From JANLYQ01 sp031365725 (GTDB lineage Bacteria > Actinomycetota > Actinomycetes > JACCUZ01), in contig JANLYQ010000106.1 in NCBI GenBank assembly GCA_031365725.1, positions 1 to 55,120 of the forward strand: a DNA stretch of 55,120 nucleotides, in the 5' to 3' direction. Both the position numbers and the translations under genes were made by a program. The notes beneath the pieces are model-generated. The model worked only from the letters and a program-made list of their open reading frames with translations. It had not been told where the DNA came from and made no database searches. Below are positions 25,941 through 33,759 of this stretch, in pieces. Positions within the stretch are counted from its first letter, which is position 1. Each line of letters begins with the position of its first letter.

Positions 25941-25976
25941 GCCGCTGAGCCGCTGAGCCGCTGAGCCGCTGAGCCT
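25929..25976. repeat. 8-bp tandem repeat over the DUF885 stop codon
   Basis: Six contiguous copies of CTGAGCCG (first and last read CTGAGCCT) run from the last codons of the DUF885 gene into the intergenic region. The TGA stop at 25938-25940 is inside the second copy. Every copy supplies a TGA, and because 8 is not a multiple of 3, stops occur in all frames. Confidence 0.95.
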
Positions 25977-25993
25977 CTGACCGCTCCCCGACG

Positions 25994-26121
25994 CCGAGTG
26001 GCGGAATCTGGTGGGACCGACCGCGTGTCGGACCGCCACCTTCCGCCACTCGCGGGTCTCGGCCCGCCACCTTCCGCCACTCCCGGGTCTCGGACCGCCA
26101 CCTTCCGCCACTCGACGGGCG
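25994..26121. repeat. Dispersed GAGTGGCGGAA repeat: one forward copy and a 31-bp inverted unit in triplicate
   Basis: CCGAGTGGCGGAATCTGG at 25994-26011 is followed by three tandem 31-bp units (26029-26059, 26060-26090, 26091-26121). Each carries the complement, GCCACCTTCCGCCACTC. The forward copy can pair with any inverted copy through an 11-bp arm. Relatives occur at 35911-35999 and 53286-53348. The rest of the 25941-26244 gap holds no gene; the enolase ribosome-binding site is at 26231-26237. Confidence 0.85.
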
Positions 26122-26244
26122 TGCTCGGGGCGTGGGAGGGCGAGCAACGCGGCGTACGCCGGTAGCCTGGCCGCAGCCCCTCCCGAACCGCACGCAGCCA
26201 CCCGCAGCACCGCAGACTTCCCCCGGCACCGAAGGAGCACCACC

Positions 26245-27540
26245 GTGGCGAGCATCGACGCCGTCGGAGCACGCGAGATCCTCGACTCGCGCGGCAACCC
26301 CACCGTCGAGGTGGAGGTGGCCCTCGACGACGGCACCGTCGCCCGCGCGGCTGTGCCCAGTGGAGCGAGCACCGGCCAGTTCGAGGCGGTCGAGCTGCGG
26401 GACGGCGACGCCACACGCTACGGCGGCAAGGGTGTCGAGAAAGCCGTGCTCGGGGTGCTCGACGAGATCGGGCCGGCACTGCTCGGCATGGAGGCGAGCG
26501 AGCAGCGGCTGATCGACGCCGCGCTGATCGACCTCGACGGCACGCCGACCAAGTCCCGGCTCGGCGCCAATGCACTCCTCGGGGTGTCACTGGCTGTCGC
26601 CCGCGCTGCCGCCGAGTCCGCCGAGCTGCCGCTGTTCCGCTACGTCGGTGGCCCCAACGCGCACGTGCTGCCGGTGCCGATGATGAACATCCTCAACGGT
26701 GGCGCGCACGCCGACACCGGTGTCGACGTGCAGGAGTTCATGGTCGCCCCGATCGGCGCCGCGACCTTCCGCGAGGCCCTGCAGATGGGCACCGAGGTCT
26801 ACCACGCACTGAAGGCGGTGCTGAAGCAGCGCGGCCTCGCGACCGGCCTCGGCGACGAGGGCGGCTTCGCACCCGACCTGCCCAACAACCGCGAGGCGCT
26901 CGACCTCATCGTCGAGGCCATCGGCACCACCGGGCTCACCGTGGGCGAGGACATCGGGCTGGCTCTGGACGTCGCCGCTACCGAGTTCTACGACGCGGAG
27001 AAGGGTGCCTACACCTTCGAAGGTGCGTCGAAGTCGTCCGAGGAGATGGCGGCCTACTACGCCGAGCTGGTCTCGGCGTACCCGCTGGTCTCCATCGAGG
27101 ACCCCATGAGCGAGGAGGACTGGCCGGGCTGGAAGGCGCTGACCGACTCCCTCGGCGACCGGGTGCAGATCGTGGGCGATGACCTGTTCGTCACCAACCC
27201 CGAGCGTCTCGCCCGCGGCATCCGCGAGTCGACCGCCAACGCGTTGCTCGTCAAGGTCAACCAGATCGGCACGCTGACCGAGACCCTTGATGCCGTCAGC
27301 ATGGCCCACCGCGCGGGCTACCGCTGCATGATGAGTCACCGGTCTGGTGAGACCGAGGACACCACGATCGCCGACCTCGCGGTGGCCACCGACTGCGGCC
27401 AGATCAAGACGGGCGCACCGGCCCGGTCGGAGCGGGTGGCGAAGTACAACCAGCTGCTGCGCATCGAGGAAGAGCTCGACGACGCAGCGAGGTACGCCGG
27501 TCGCGATGCGTTCCCGCGGCACTCCCACGTGGCTCGCTGA
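26245..27540 (+). CDS. eno: Enolase (phosphopyruvate hydratase)
   Basis: The 431-residue product is a full-length enolase converting 2-phosphoglycerate to phosphoenolpyruvate in glycolysis. It shows the N-terminal AREILDSRGNPTVEVE, the GASTG loop and the GDEGGFAPDL motif with the catalytic Glu. The metal ligands lie in ALDVA, SIEDPM and GDDLF. The catalytic Lys is in LLVKVNQIGTL and the signature SHRSGETEDTTIADLAV follows. The start is GTG 26245, 7 nt after GAAGGAG. It heads the conserved actinobacterial operon with ftsB, DUF501 and ppx, and 14 bp separate it from ftsB. Confidence 0.98.
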   Translation: MASIDAVGAREILDSRGNPTVEVEVALDDGTVARAAVPSGASTGQFEAVELRDGDATRYGGKGVEKAVLGVLDEIGPALLGMEASEQRLIDAALIDLDGTPTKSRLGANALLGVSLAVARAAAESAELPLFRYVGGPNAHVLPVPMMNILNGGAHADTGVDVQEFMVAPIGAATFREALQMGTEVYHALKAVLKQRGLATGLGDEGGFAPDLPNNREALDLIVEAIGTTGLTVGEDIGLALDVAATEFYDAEKGAYTFEGASKSSEEMAAYYAELVSAYPLVSIEDPMSEEDWPGWKALTDSLGDRVQIVGDDLFVTNPERLARGIRESTANALLVKVNQIGTLTETLDAVSMAHRAGYRCMMSHRSGETEDTTIADLAVATDCGQIKTGAPARSERVAKYNQLLRIEEELDDAARYAGRDAFPRHSHVAR

Positions 27541-27554
27541 GGAGTCCGGGCGAC

Positions 27555-28013
27555 GTGACGGTCACCTCGGCACCACCGGAGACGCGCCCGCCTGGCGGTG
27601 CGAGTCCCACGGCTGCTGGCCGCGCGAGCCTCACCGGGCGCGCGGCCATGCTGGCGTTGGTGGTGTGCCTGCTGGCGATCTCGATGGCCTACCCCATGCG
27701 TGAGTACCTCGCCCAGCGCGGCGACCTGCAGTCCTACCGGGCGCAGGTCGCGTTGCAGGAGCGCCAGGTCGCGCAGCTACGGGCGCAGCACCGGCGCTGG
27801 CAGGACCAGGCCTACGTCGCGGCCCAGGCCCGTGAGCGCCTGCACTACGTGCTGCCGGGGGAGACGGCGTACGTCGTGCTCGGGTCGAAGAAGGTCACGA
27901 CGCCGGACGGCATCGTCGAGCCGCACGCAGCCGCGGTGCGGCGCAGTCCGTGGTTCACCGACCTGTGGCACACCGTGGAGACCGCCGGACGCACCGGCGT
28001 CGCCGGCAAGTGA
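27555..28013 (+). CDS. ftsB: Septum formation initiator, FtsB/DivIC family
   Basis: The 152-residue bitopic membrane protein has a basic cytosolic N-terminus and one transmembrane helix (about 31-47). A coiled coil follows (about 52-80, QSYRAQVALQERQVAQLRAQ), then the conserved ARERLHYVLPGETAYVVL segment (about 90-107). It is expected to join the FtsQ-FtsL-FtsB type divisome complex at the septum. Its place directly after eno is typical of Gram-positive bacteria. The start is GTG 27555; the stop overlaps the next start (GTGA). Confidence 0.92.
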   Translation: MTVTSAPPETRPPGGASPTAAGRASLTGRAAMLALVVCLLAISMAYPMREYLAQRGDLQSYRAQVALQERQVAQLRAQHRRWQDQAYVAAQARERLHYVLPGETAYVVLGSKKVTTPDGIVEPHAAAVRRSPWFTDLWHTVETAGRTGVAGK

Positions 28014-28576
28014 GTGCCTCGTTGCCATCGGTCGGTACGGGCACCTGTGCCGCGGACGCCGTTGATGCCGCAGACCTTGCGGTCGTCGCGGCCCAGCTCG
28101 GCCGGCCGGCGCGCGGCGTGCAGGCAGTCGCGCACCGCTGCCCTTGCGGCAACCCCGACGTCGTGCAGACTGCGCCACGCCTGCCGGACGGCACGCCTTT
28201 CCCCACCGTCTTCTACCTGACCTGCCCGCGGGCCGCCAGTGCGATCGGCACACTGGAGGCCGACGGTGTGATGCGCGAGATGTCATCGCGGCTCGAGTCC
28301 GACGCCGTTCTCGCTGCTGCCTATCGCGAGGCGCACGAGCGGTACCTCGCGGCGCGGGACGCGGTCGAGGTTGTGGCGGAGATCGCGGGTGTCTCGGCCG
28401 GCGGCATGCCGGACCGGGTCAAGTGCCTGCACGTGCTGGTGGGCCAGTCGCTGGCCCAAGGTCGGGGAGTCAACCCGCTGGGCGACGAGGCGCTGGACCT
28501 GTTGCCGCAGTGGTGGCGCAACGGTCCGTGCGTGAGTGCGCTCCACGCAACCGAGATAGTCGGGCCAACAGGGTGA
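28010..28576 (+). CDS. DUF501 domain protein
   Basis: The 188-residue product matches DUF501, a family of unknown function almost always located between ftsB and ppx in actinobacteria. Family features seen are LGRPARGVQAVAHRCPCGNP with its C-x-C (about residues 30-49), GTPFPTVFYLTCPRA (61-75 region) and RVKCLHVLVGQSLA near 135-148. GTG 28010 overlaps the ftsB stop and the gene's own stop overlaps the ppx start, so it is translationally coupled on both sides. Confidence 0.9.
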   Translation: MSASLPSVGTGTCAADAVDAADLAVVAAQLGRPARGVQAVAHRCPCGNPDVVQTAPRLPDGTPFPTVFYLTCPRAASAIGTLEADGVMREMSSRLESDAVLAAAYREAHERYLAARDAVEVVAEIAGVSAGGMPDRVKCLHVLVGQSLAQGRGVNPLGDEALDLLPQWWRNGPCVSALHATEIVGPTG

Positions 28577-29571
28577 CGCGAGTGGCAGCCATCGATTGCG
28601 GCACCAACTCGATCCGGCTGCTGGTGGCCGACATCGACGTGACTGCGTCGACGTTGGTCGACGTCGAACGGCGGATGGAGGTCGTGCGCCTCGGTGAGGG
28701 TGTCGACCGCACCCGACGACTCTCACCCGAGGCATTGGCCAGGACGTTCGCGGCGTGTGACGCCTACGCCAGGGTGGTGGTGTCGACCGGTGCCGAGCAC
28801 CTGCGCTTCGTCGCCACGTCGGCCTCACGCGACGTCGACAACCGCGACGATTTCGTCGCCGGGGTCCGGGCCCGGCTGGGTGTCGACCCCGAGGTCGTCA
28901 CGGGTGACACCGAGGCGACGCTGTCCTTCACCGGCGCAACGCGTGAGCTCTCGGGTGCCGGGTCGGGCCATGCTGCGTCGGGCTTTGCTGTGTCGAGCAT
29001 TGCTGCGTCAATCGTGGCCGCGCCGGTCCTCGTCGTCGACATCGGGGGCGGCTCGACCGAGTTTGTCCTCGGCGACCCCGGGGCCGAGCCGCGAGCGGGT
29101 GTGTCGGTCGATGTCGGCTGTGTGCGCATGACCGAGCGTCACCTGCACGACGACCCGCCGACGCCGTCGCAGGTCGAGGCCGCACGGGCAGATGTCGAGG
29201 CGGCTGTTCGACGCGCCGGGGAGTCCGTGCCGCTTGCAGAGGCACGCGGGCTGGTCGGGCTGGCCGGGTCGGTGACGACCGTGGCGGCCATGGCGTTGGG
29301 TTTGTCGTCGTACGACTCGACAGCGATCCACCATTCCCGCATCCCCGCCACCGACGTGCATGCCGTCGCGCACCGGCTGCTGGCCATGAGCAGGGCCGAG
29401 CGGGCCGCCTTGCCGTTCATGCACGCGGGCCGCGTGGATGTGATCGGTGCCGGTGCGCTGGTGCTGTCGGTGGTGTTGGAGCACGTGCCGGTCGAGGACG
29501 TGCTGGTCAGTGAGCACGACATCCTCGACGGCATCGCGTGGAGCCTGGTGACCGCGGGGTCGTCAGCGTGA
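28573..29571 (+). CDS. ppx: Ppx/GppA family exopolyphosphatase
   Basis: The 332-residue product belongs to the ASKHA-fold Ppx/GppA phosphatases, which remove terminal phosphate from polyphosphate or pppGpp. Motifs are AAIDCGTNSIRLLVADI at the N-terminus, TSASRDVDNRDDF near 76-88 and the second phosphate loop VDIGGGSTEFVLGD (about 155-168). GLAGSVTTVAA follows near 232. Its length equals the short actinobacterial Ppx form without the C-terminal HD domain. A short Ala/Ser-rich insertion lies before the second phosphate loop. GTG 28573 overlaps the DUF501 stop; GTG 28582 is an alternative start. Confidence 0.92.
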   Translation: MTRVAAIDCGTNSIRLLVADIDVTASTLVDVERRMEVVRLGEGVDRTRRLSPEALARTFAACDAYARVVVSTGAEHLRFVATSASRDVDNRDDFVAGVRARLGVDPEVVTGDTEATLSFTGATRELSGAGSGHAASGFAVSSIAASIVAAPVLVVDIGGGSTEFVLGDPGAEPRAGVSVDVGCVRMTERHLHDDPPTPSQVEAARADVEAAVRRAGESVPLAEARGLVGLAGSVTTVAAMALGLSSYDSTAIHHSRIPATDVHAVAHRLLAMSRAERAALPFMHAGRVDVIGAGALVLSVVLEHVPVEDVLVSEHDILDGIAWSLVTAGSSA

Positions 29572-30221
29572 GCAGGTGGTGGCCGCTGCACGACCTGCGG
29601 CTCGCGACCGGCGACCTGACCTTGACGCCGATGACCGAGGCCGACCTCGACACCCTCGCCAATTTACAGCCGCTCGATCTCGAGCTCGACCCCCGGGCCA
29701 CCCGCTATCCCGGGGTCGAGGACATCGTCGGTCGCGGTGCTGTCCTGCACCAGGAGTACTGGCGTTCGATGGGCACCTGGACCCCGGACAACTGGAAACT
29801 CTTCTTCGTCGTACGCCGAGGGTCGCGAGTGCTCGGGCTGCAAGGTCTCGAGGGGCCGGACTTCCGCGTGCTGCGGACGGTCGACACGTCCTCGTGGCTG
29901 GCGGCCGACGTCCGCGGCGCGGGTGTCGGCACTGCTGCTCGCAGAGCCGTGCTGGCGCTGGCTTTCGACCACCTCGGCGCGCGGGCTGCGGTCACGTCGG
30001 CGTGGCACGACAACCATGCGTCGCTGGGTGTCTCGCGTCGACTGGGCTATCGCCCCAACGGCGAGGTGTTCCTGGTACGCGTCGACCACCCGGACGGTGT
30101 CGACACGTTGCTGCACCTGCGCATGACCCTGGCCGACTGGAAGGGCTCCGGTGGCGGGGCGGACGTGGCCGTCGAGGGTCTCGCAGCCGCGCTGCGGTTG
30201 TTCGACCTACCCGCGAGCTGA
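29568..30221 (+). CDS. GNAT family N-acetyltransferase
   Basis: The 217-residue product has the GNAT fold of the RimJ/RimL type. It has an N-terminal LTLTPMTEADLDTLANL, an acetyl-CoA-binding VRGAGVGTAARRAVLALAF (about 119-137, the R-G-x-G-x-G/A loop) and HDNHASLGVSRRLGYRP near 146-162. It should transfer acetyl from acetyl-CoA to an amine; the substrate is unknown. GTG 29568 overlaps the ppx stop (GTGA), placing it last in the eno operon. It converges on the DMT transporter gene 4 bp away. Confidence 0.88.
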   Translation: MSRWWPLHDLRLATGDLTLTPMTEADLDTLANLQPLDLELDPRATRYPGVEDIVGRGAVLHQEYWRSMGTWTPDNWKLFFVVRRGSRVLGLQGLEGPDFRVLRTVDTSSWLAADVRGAGVGTAARRAVLALAFDHLGARAAVTSAWHDNHASLGVSRRLGYRPNGEVFLVRVDHPDGVDTLLHLRMTLADWKGSGGGADVAVEGLAAALRLFDLPAS

Positions 30222-30225
30222 CACG

Positions 30226-31179
30226 TCAGCGCGACGTCTGGGCGAGCACGATCCCGACCAGCACCACCACGCCGCCGATCAGCTGGACGGGACTGAGCGC
30301 CTCACCCAGCCAGGCCCACGCGACCACGCCGGCGATGACCGGCTCGAGCATGCCGATCATCCCGACGCGTGTCGCCGGCAGCAGGTGCAGCCCGGTCAGC
30401 ACCAGCACGAACGGCGCGATGGTGCCCAGCACCACCATCCAGGTCATCAGCACCCAGAGCGGCAGCGAGACCGAGCCGAGATTGCCGAGCAGCGACGTGC
30501 TGCCGGTGGTGCCGGCGTACGGGAAGGACCACCACGGCTGGATCACCGCCCACACGAGACTCGCGAAGACGAACGCGTAGAACGTCGTCGACAACGGGTC
30601 ACGCACCCCCGCGCTGTGCTCGCCCAGCAGGTAGTAGGTAGCGAGTGCGACACCGGCCGCGAGGGCGGCGGCGACGCCGAGACCATTGAGGGTGCTGCCG
30701 TTCCACACCTCGGCGACCAGCGCGAGGCCGGCGATCGCCAAGCCCAGCGCGGCCCACACCCGGTTGCGCACAGGCTCCTTGCGCACGAACCGCGCCCACA
30801 GCGCGACCATCACCGGGGCGGTGTATTCCAGCAGCAGCGCGATGCTCACCGGCATCCGGGTGATCGCGACGAAGTAGAAGAACTGCGTGAGAGCCACGCC
30901 CGCGATGCCGTACGCCGCCAGCAGCGGGACCTCTGACCACGACAGTCGAAGTCGCTGCGGAGCAACGACGAGCAGCACGAGTCCGAGGCCCACCACGGCG
31001 CCGGTGCACCGCAGCTCGGTCAGTCGCATGGCGGAGAGCCCTGAGGAGAGGATCACCTTCGACACCGTGCCGTTGACAGCAAAGAGCGCAGCAGCTGCGA
31101 CCAGGAGGACGTAGCCGCGCGTGCCACGGCCGGGTACGTCGGGTCGCACCTGCGCAAGAGGAACCGACGTCTCGACCAC
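30226..31179 (-). CDS. EamA/DMT family transporter
   Basis: The 317-residue protein has ten predicted transmembrane helices arranged as two EamA repeats (about 25-155 and 170-310). The second repeat ends in the typical EPVIAGVVAWAWLGEALSPVQLIGGVVVLVGIVL pattern near 280-313. Proteins of this family export amino acids or other metabolites at the plasma membrane. No substrate can be named. The start is GTG 31179 with a -10 box 6 nt upstream, indicating a leaderless mRNA. It is convergent with the GNAT gene and divergent from the PadR/HAAS pair. Confidence 0.88.
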   Translation of the reverse strand: MVETSVPLAQVRPDVPGRGTRGYVLLVAAAALFAVNGTVSKVILSSGLSAMRLTELRCTGAVVGLGLVLLVVAPQRLRLSWSEVPLLAAYGIAGVALTQFFYFVAITRMPVSIALLLEYTAPVMVALWARFVRKEPVRNRVWAALGLAIAGLALVAEVWNGSTLNGLGVAAALAAGVALATYYLLGEHSAGVRDPLSTTFYAFVFASLVWAVIQPWWSFPYAGTTGSTSLLGNLGSVSLPLWVLMTWMVVLGTIAPFVLVLTGLHLLPATRVGMIGMLEPVIAGVVAWAWLGEALSPVQLIGGVVVLVGIVLAQTSR

Positions 31180-31185
31180 TCGAGG

Positions 31186-31191
31186 ACCCTA
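31186..31191 (-). promoter_or_regulatory. -10 box of a probable leaderless promoter
   Basis: TAGGGT on the minus strand ends 6 nt before the GTG start of the DMT transporter gene. Confidence 0.55.
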
Positions 31192-31480
31192 CGTGAGGCG
31201 CCTCGTCATCTCGGCAGCCGGAACCGGCAGCGCGGCCCGCTCGCGTGGCGAAGGCGCGCAGCTCCCGCACCCGCTCAGCACACGGTGCCGGGAGTGGGTC
31301 CGTCGAGCAGCACCCGCTCGGCCCAAGATGCATTGCGCTGTGACTGCTCCGTTTCTGCACCCGCGTGTCGGGAGAGGATGTTGCCCCGCATGTCCGCACC
31401 GCCCGCTACTGTGCGTTCCGCGGTACCGCGCGGACCGCAACAGCGGTCGGTAGCAAAGTGAGGACAGGAGGTGGCTGCTC
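31192..31480. other. Divergent intergenic region upstream of padR-like gene
   Basis: The stretch between the DMT transporter promoter and the PadR gene holds no supported coding region. It contains TACTGT at 31407-31412 as a possible -10 box, the palindrome at 31419-31430 and the strong ribosome-binding AGGAGGTGG near 31464-31472. Confidence 0.4.
31419..31430. promoter_or_regulatory. 12-bp perfect palindrome, candidate PadR operator
   Basis: CGCGGTACCGCG is self-complementary and sits just downstream of TACTGT (31407-31412), about 50 bp before the PadR start codon. Many PadR regulators bind palindromes over their own promoter; that this one does so is inference. Confidence 0.35.
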
Positions 31481-31813
31481 ATGGACACGACCCAGCTGCT
31501 CAAGGGTGTGCTCGACGTCGCCGTGCTGGCGGTGCTCGACGAGGAGGACGGCTACGGCTACGACGTCGTGCGTCGGCTGCGGACCGCGGGGCTGGAGGAC
31601 GTCGGCGACGCCTCGGTCTACGGCACGCTGCGCCGGCTCTACTCGGCCGGCGCCCTCACGTCCTACGTCGTGCCGTCGGACGAGGGACCGCACCGCAAGT
31701 ACTACGGCATCAACAAGCAGGGCAAGGCGACCTTGGCCGGGTCCAGCAAGACCTGGCTGGCCTTTGCCGACACGATGAGCGGCCTGCTGGCCGGGGCGGA
31801 GGCACGACGATGA
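31481..31813 (+). CDS. PadR family transcriptional regulator
   Basis: The 110-residue product is a compact PadR winged-helix repressor: LLKGVLDVAVLAVLDEEDGYGYDVVRRL (residues 6-33) then SVYGTLRRLYSAGAL (about 45-59) as the recognition region. The wing contains GPHRKYYGINKQGKATL (about 68-84). The short C-terminal helix should mediate dimerisation. The ribosome-binding site AGGAGGTGG is the strongest in the window. It overlaps the downstream HAAS-domain membrane protein (ATGA), the usual PadR-HAAS pairing, so it probably controls its own two-gene operon. The inducer is unknown. Confidence 0.93.
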   Translation: MDTTQLLKGVLDVAVLAVLDEEDGYGYDVVRRLRTAGLEDVGDASVYGTLRRLYSAGALTSYVVPSDEGPHRKYYGINKQGKATLAGSSKTWLAFADTMSGLLAGAEARR

Positions 31814-32940
31814 CGAGTGGCAGCACGGGCAGCACCGGCAGCACGGGCGGGGCGACGACTGAGGCGCGACGGGCGTTGACGCCCGAGGCGCAGGCCTACC
31901 TGGACGGTGTCGCAGTGCATCTGGCGGACCTCCAGGTCGAGGACCGCACTGACCTGCTGGAGGAGCTCGAGGCGCACCTTGCCGAGCTGTCGAGCGAGGG
32001 CGACGCGCCGCTGGTGTCCCGGCTCGGCGCGCCGGGCGACTACGCCGCCGAGCTGCGTGCCGCGGCCGGCTTGCCCGCAGCGGCTACCCGTTCCGGTGCT
32101 GCCGTCGGCCAGCTGCTCGGACAGGTTCTTGCCCACGTCCAGCGGCTGCGACGCCGTCCATCGGTCATCGGTGCTGCCACGACCGCGGTCGCGTTGAAGC
32201 CCGTCTGGTGGCTGGTGCGGTCGTGGGTGCTGGCCGCGTTGGTGGCCAGGGTGCTCACGGCCGGGCCGTGGTCCAGCGGCTATCCGTTCGTCCCGGTCAT
32301 CGGCAGTCCGTTCGGCGGCCTGCTCGCGATACTGGCGCTGCTGGCCCTGTCCGTGCGCCTGGATCGTCGATCGAGCGATGTCCGGACGACGTGGGCACTC
32401 GCCGCTGTCGACGTGGTTGCGCTGGTCGCACTTCTGCCGGCGCTGTCGTCGGCACACTCGTCGAACTGGCAGAGCATCGCGAACGCCGTCGACATCCAGT
32501 CGTCCGCGGCGGCAACGGCAAGCCCCGGCCAGGGCGCCGAGGGGGTCTACTCGGGCGGCAAGCAGATCTGGAACGTCTACCCGTACGACGATCAGGGCCG
32601 CCTGCTGCACGACGTCCGGCTCTACGACCAGGACGGCGGACCGATCGGGCTCGGTCTGGCCTACGACGCCACCAAGAAGCAGACTCTCGATGTCGCCGGG
32701 CGGCCCGTCGACAACGCGTTTCCCTACCGCTACGTCGACCCGTCCAGCGGCCAGGTGATCGACATGAACGCTGCGCCGGACGTGACGGCGCCTCCGCTGC
32801 TCGGCATACAGCCGACGGTCACCTCGCCAGCATCTCCCGCGTCGACTCCCGCTCCGACCCCCGCCGCGACCACCTCCTCGAGCCCGACGCCGACCCCCAG
32901 CACGACGCCGACTGCGACGTCGTCCGGCAAGACGCGGTGA
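31810..32940 (+). CDS. HAAS-type domain membrane protein partner of PadR
   Basis: The 376-residue product starts with a Gly/Ser/Thr-rich tract, then a HAAS/DUF1700-like helical domain. That domain contains VEDRTDLLEELEAHLAEL (about 43-60) and LVSRLGAPGDYAAELRAAAG (about 68-87). Three hydrophobic segments follow (about 125-150, 160-180, 195-212), then a soluble C-terminal part with IWNVYPYDDQGRLLHDVRLY (about 255-274). The tail of about 35 residues is rich in Pro, Ser and Thr. The soluble C-terminal part probably faces outside. HAAS proteins usually sit beside PadR regulators in envelope-stress-like pairs; the soluble extension and mucin-like tail are additions. The function is unknown. Confidence 0.8.
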   Translation: MTSGSTGSTGSTGGATTEARRALTPEAQAYLDGVAVHLADLQVEDRTDLLEELEAHLAELSSEGDAPLVSRLGAPGDYAAELRAAAGLPAAATRSGAAVGQLLGQVLAHVQRLRRRPSVIGAATTAVALKPVWWLVRSWVLAALVARVLTAGPWSSGYPFVPVIGSPFGGLLAILALLALSVRLDRRSSDVRTTWALAAVDVVALVALLPALSSAHSSNWQSIANAVDIQSSAAATASPGQGAEGVYSGGKQIWNVYPYDDQGRLLHDVRLYDQDGGPIGLGLAYDATKKQTLDVAGRPVDNAFPYRYVDPSSGQVIDMNAAPDVTAPPLLGIQPTVTSPASPASTPAPTPAATTSSSPTPTPSTTPTATSSGKTR

Positions 32941-33037
32941 CCCGCCGGGTGTAGGCCGTGGTGGCCGTGGAACGCTCGTCCTGAGGCCGCACCCGGCCGA
33001 CTGTTCGACTGATCGACGAGGCAAGGAGTTCCCACCC

Positions 33038-33721
33038 GTGGGCAACATGGTGAGCTTTGCGAGCAACGGCGACTCGTGCGACGGCTATCTCGCGTTGCCG
33101 GAGTCCGGCAGTGGTCCAGGAGTGATCGTGATCCAGGAGTGGTGGGGCCTGGTCGACCACATCAAGGGCCTGGCGGACCGGTTCGCCGCCGAGGGATTCG
33201 TCGCTCTGGCACCGGACTTCTTCCACGGCGCGACGACCGACGAGCCGGACGAGGCGATGCGGCTGCTGATGGGATTGGCGATGGACCGAGCCGCCAAGGA
33301 CATCCAGGGTGCCTCGCAGTACCTCGCGTCACGGGACGACGTCACCGGCACCGGGGTCGGCACGGTCGGCTTCTGCATGGGTGGCTCGCTCGCCCTGTGG
33401 AGTGGTGCGCTGGCCGAGGAGGTCAAGGTCGCCGTCGCGTTCTATCCCGCGATGCCGTGGGAGAAGATGTCGCCGACCTGGGGCAACTTTGCCGATAAGG
33501 CCGCGATGATCCACGCCTCCGAGGAGGACGGCACGTCGGCGGCGGACGGCGTACAGACTGCGGTGAAGGGCATCGAGGCGGCCGGCGGTGACGTCGAGGT
33601 CTATGACTACCCAGGCACGTCGCATGCGTTCTTCAACGACCAGCGGCCCGAGGTCTACAGCAAGGAGCACGCGGACGCTGCCTGGCGCCGCACCCTCGAC
33701 CTGCTCAAGGCGCGGCTCTGA
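33038..33721 (+). CDS. Dienelactone hydrolase family protein
   Basis: The 227-residue alpha/beta hydrolase fits the dienelactone hydrolase family in length and motifs. It has VIVIQEWWGLVDHIKGLADRF (about 29-49), the nucleophile elbow VGFCMGGSLAL with Cys at its centre (about 108-118), an acid residue near 160 and YPGTSHAFFND carrying the catalytic His (about 192-202). Family members hydrolyse dienelactone or related esters. The real substrate is uncertain because no catechol pathway genes are nearby. The start GTG 33038 follows AAGGAG by 9 nt; ATG 33047 is an alternative. Confidence 0.9.
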   Translation: MGNMVSFASNGDSCDGYLALPESGSGPGVIVIQEWWGLVDHIKGLADRFAAEGFVALAPDFFHGATTDEPDEAMRLLMGLAMDRAAKDIQGASQYLASRDDVTGTGVGTVGFCMGGSLALWSGALAEEVKVAVAFYPAMPWEKMSPTWGNFADKAAMIHASEEDGTSAADGVQTAVKGIEAAGGDVEVYDYPGTSHAFFNDQRPEVYSKEHADAAWRRTLDLLKARL

Positions 33722-33759
33722 CACTGGCGGACCACCCCGTCGCGCGCACCCCCGACGAC

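Noticed and set aside
26029..26121. Possible CRISPR array
   Set aside because: The three 31-bp units are directly adjacent with no spacers, and no cas gene is present.
23100..26414. 1104-codon frame running antisense to the coiled-coil, DUF885 and enolase genes
   Set aside because: High GC leaves few stops on the reverse strand; the product has no motif and covers three well-supported genes.
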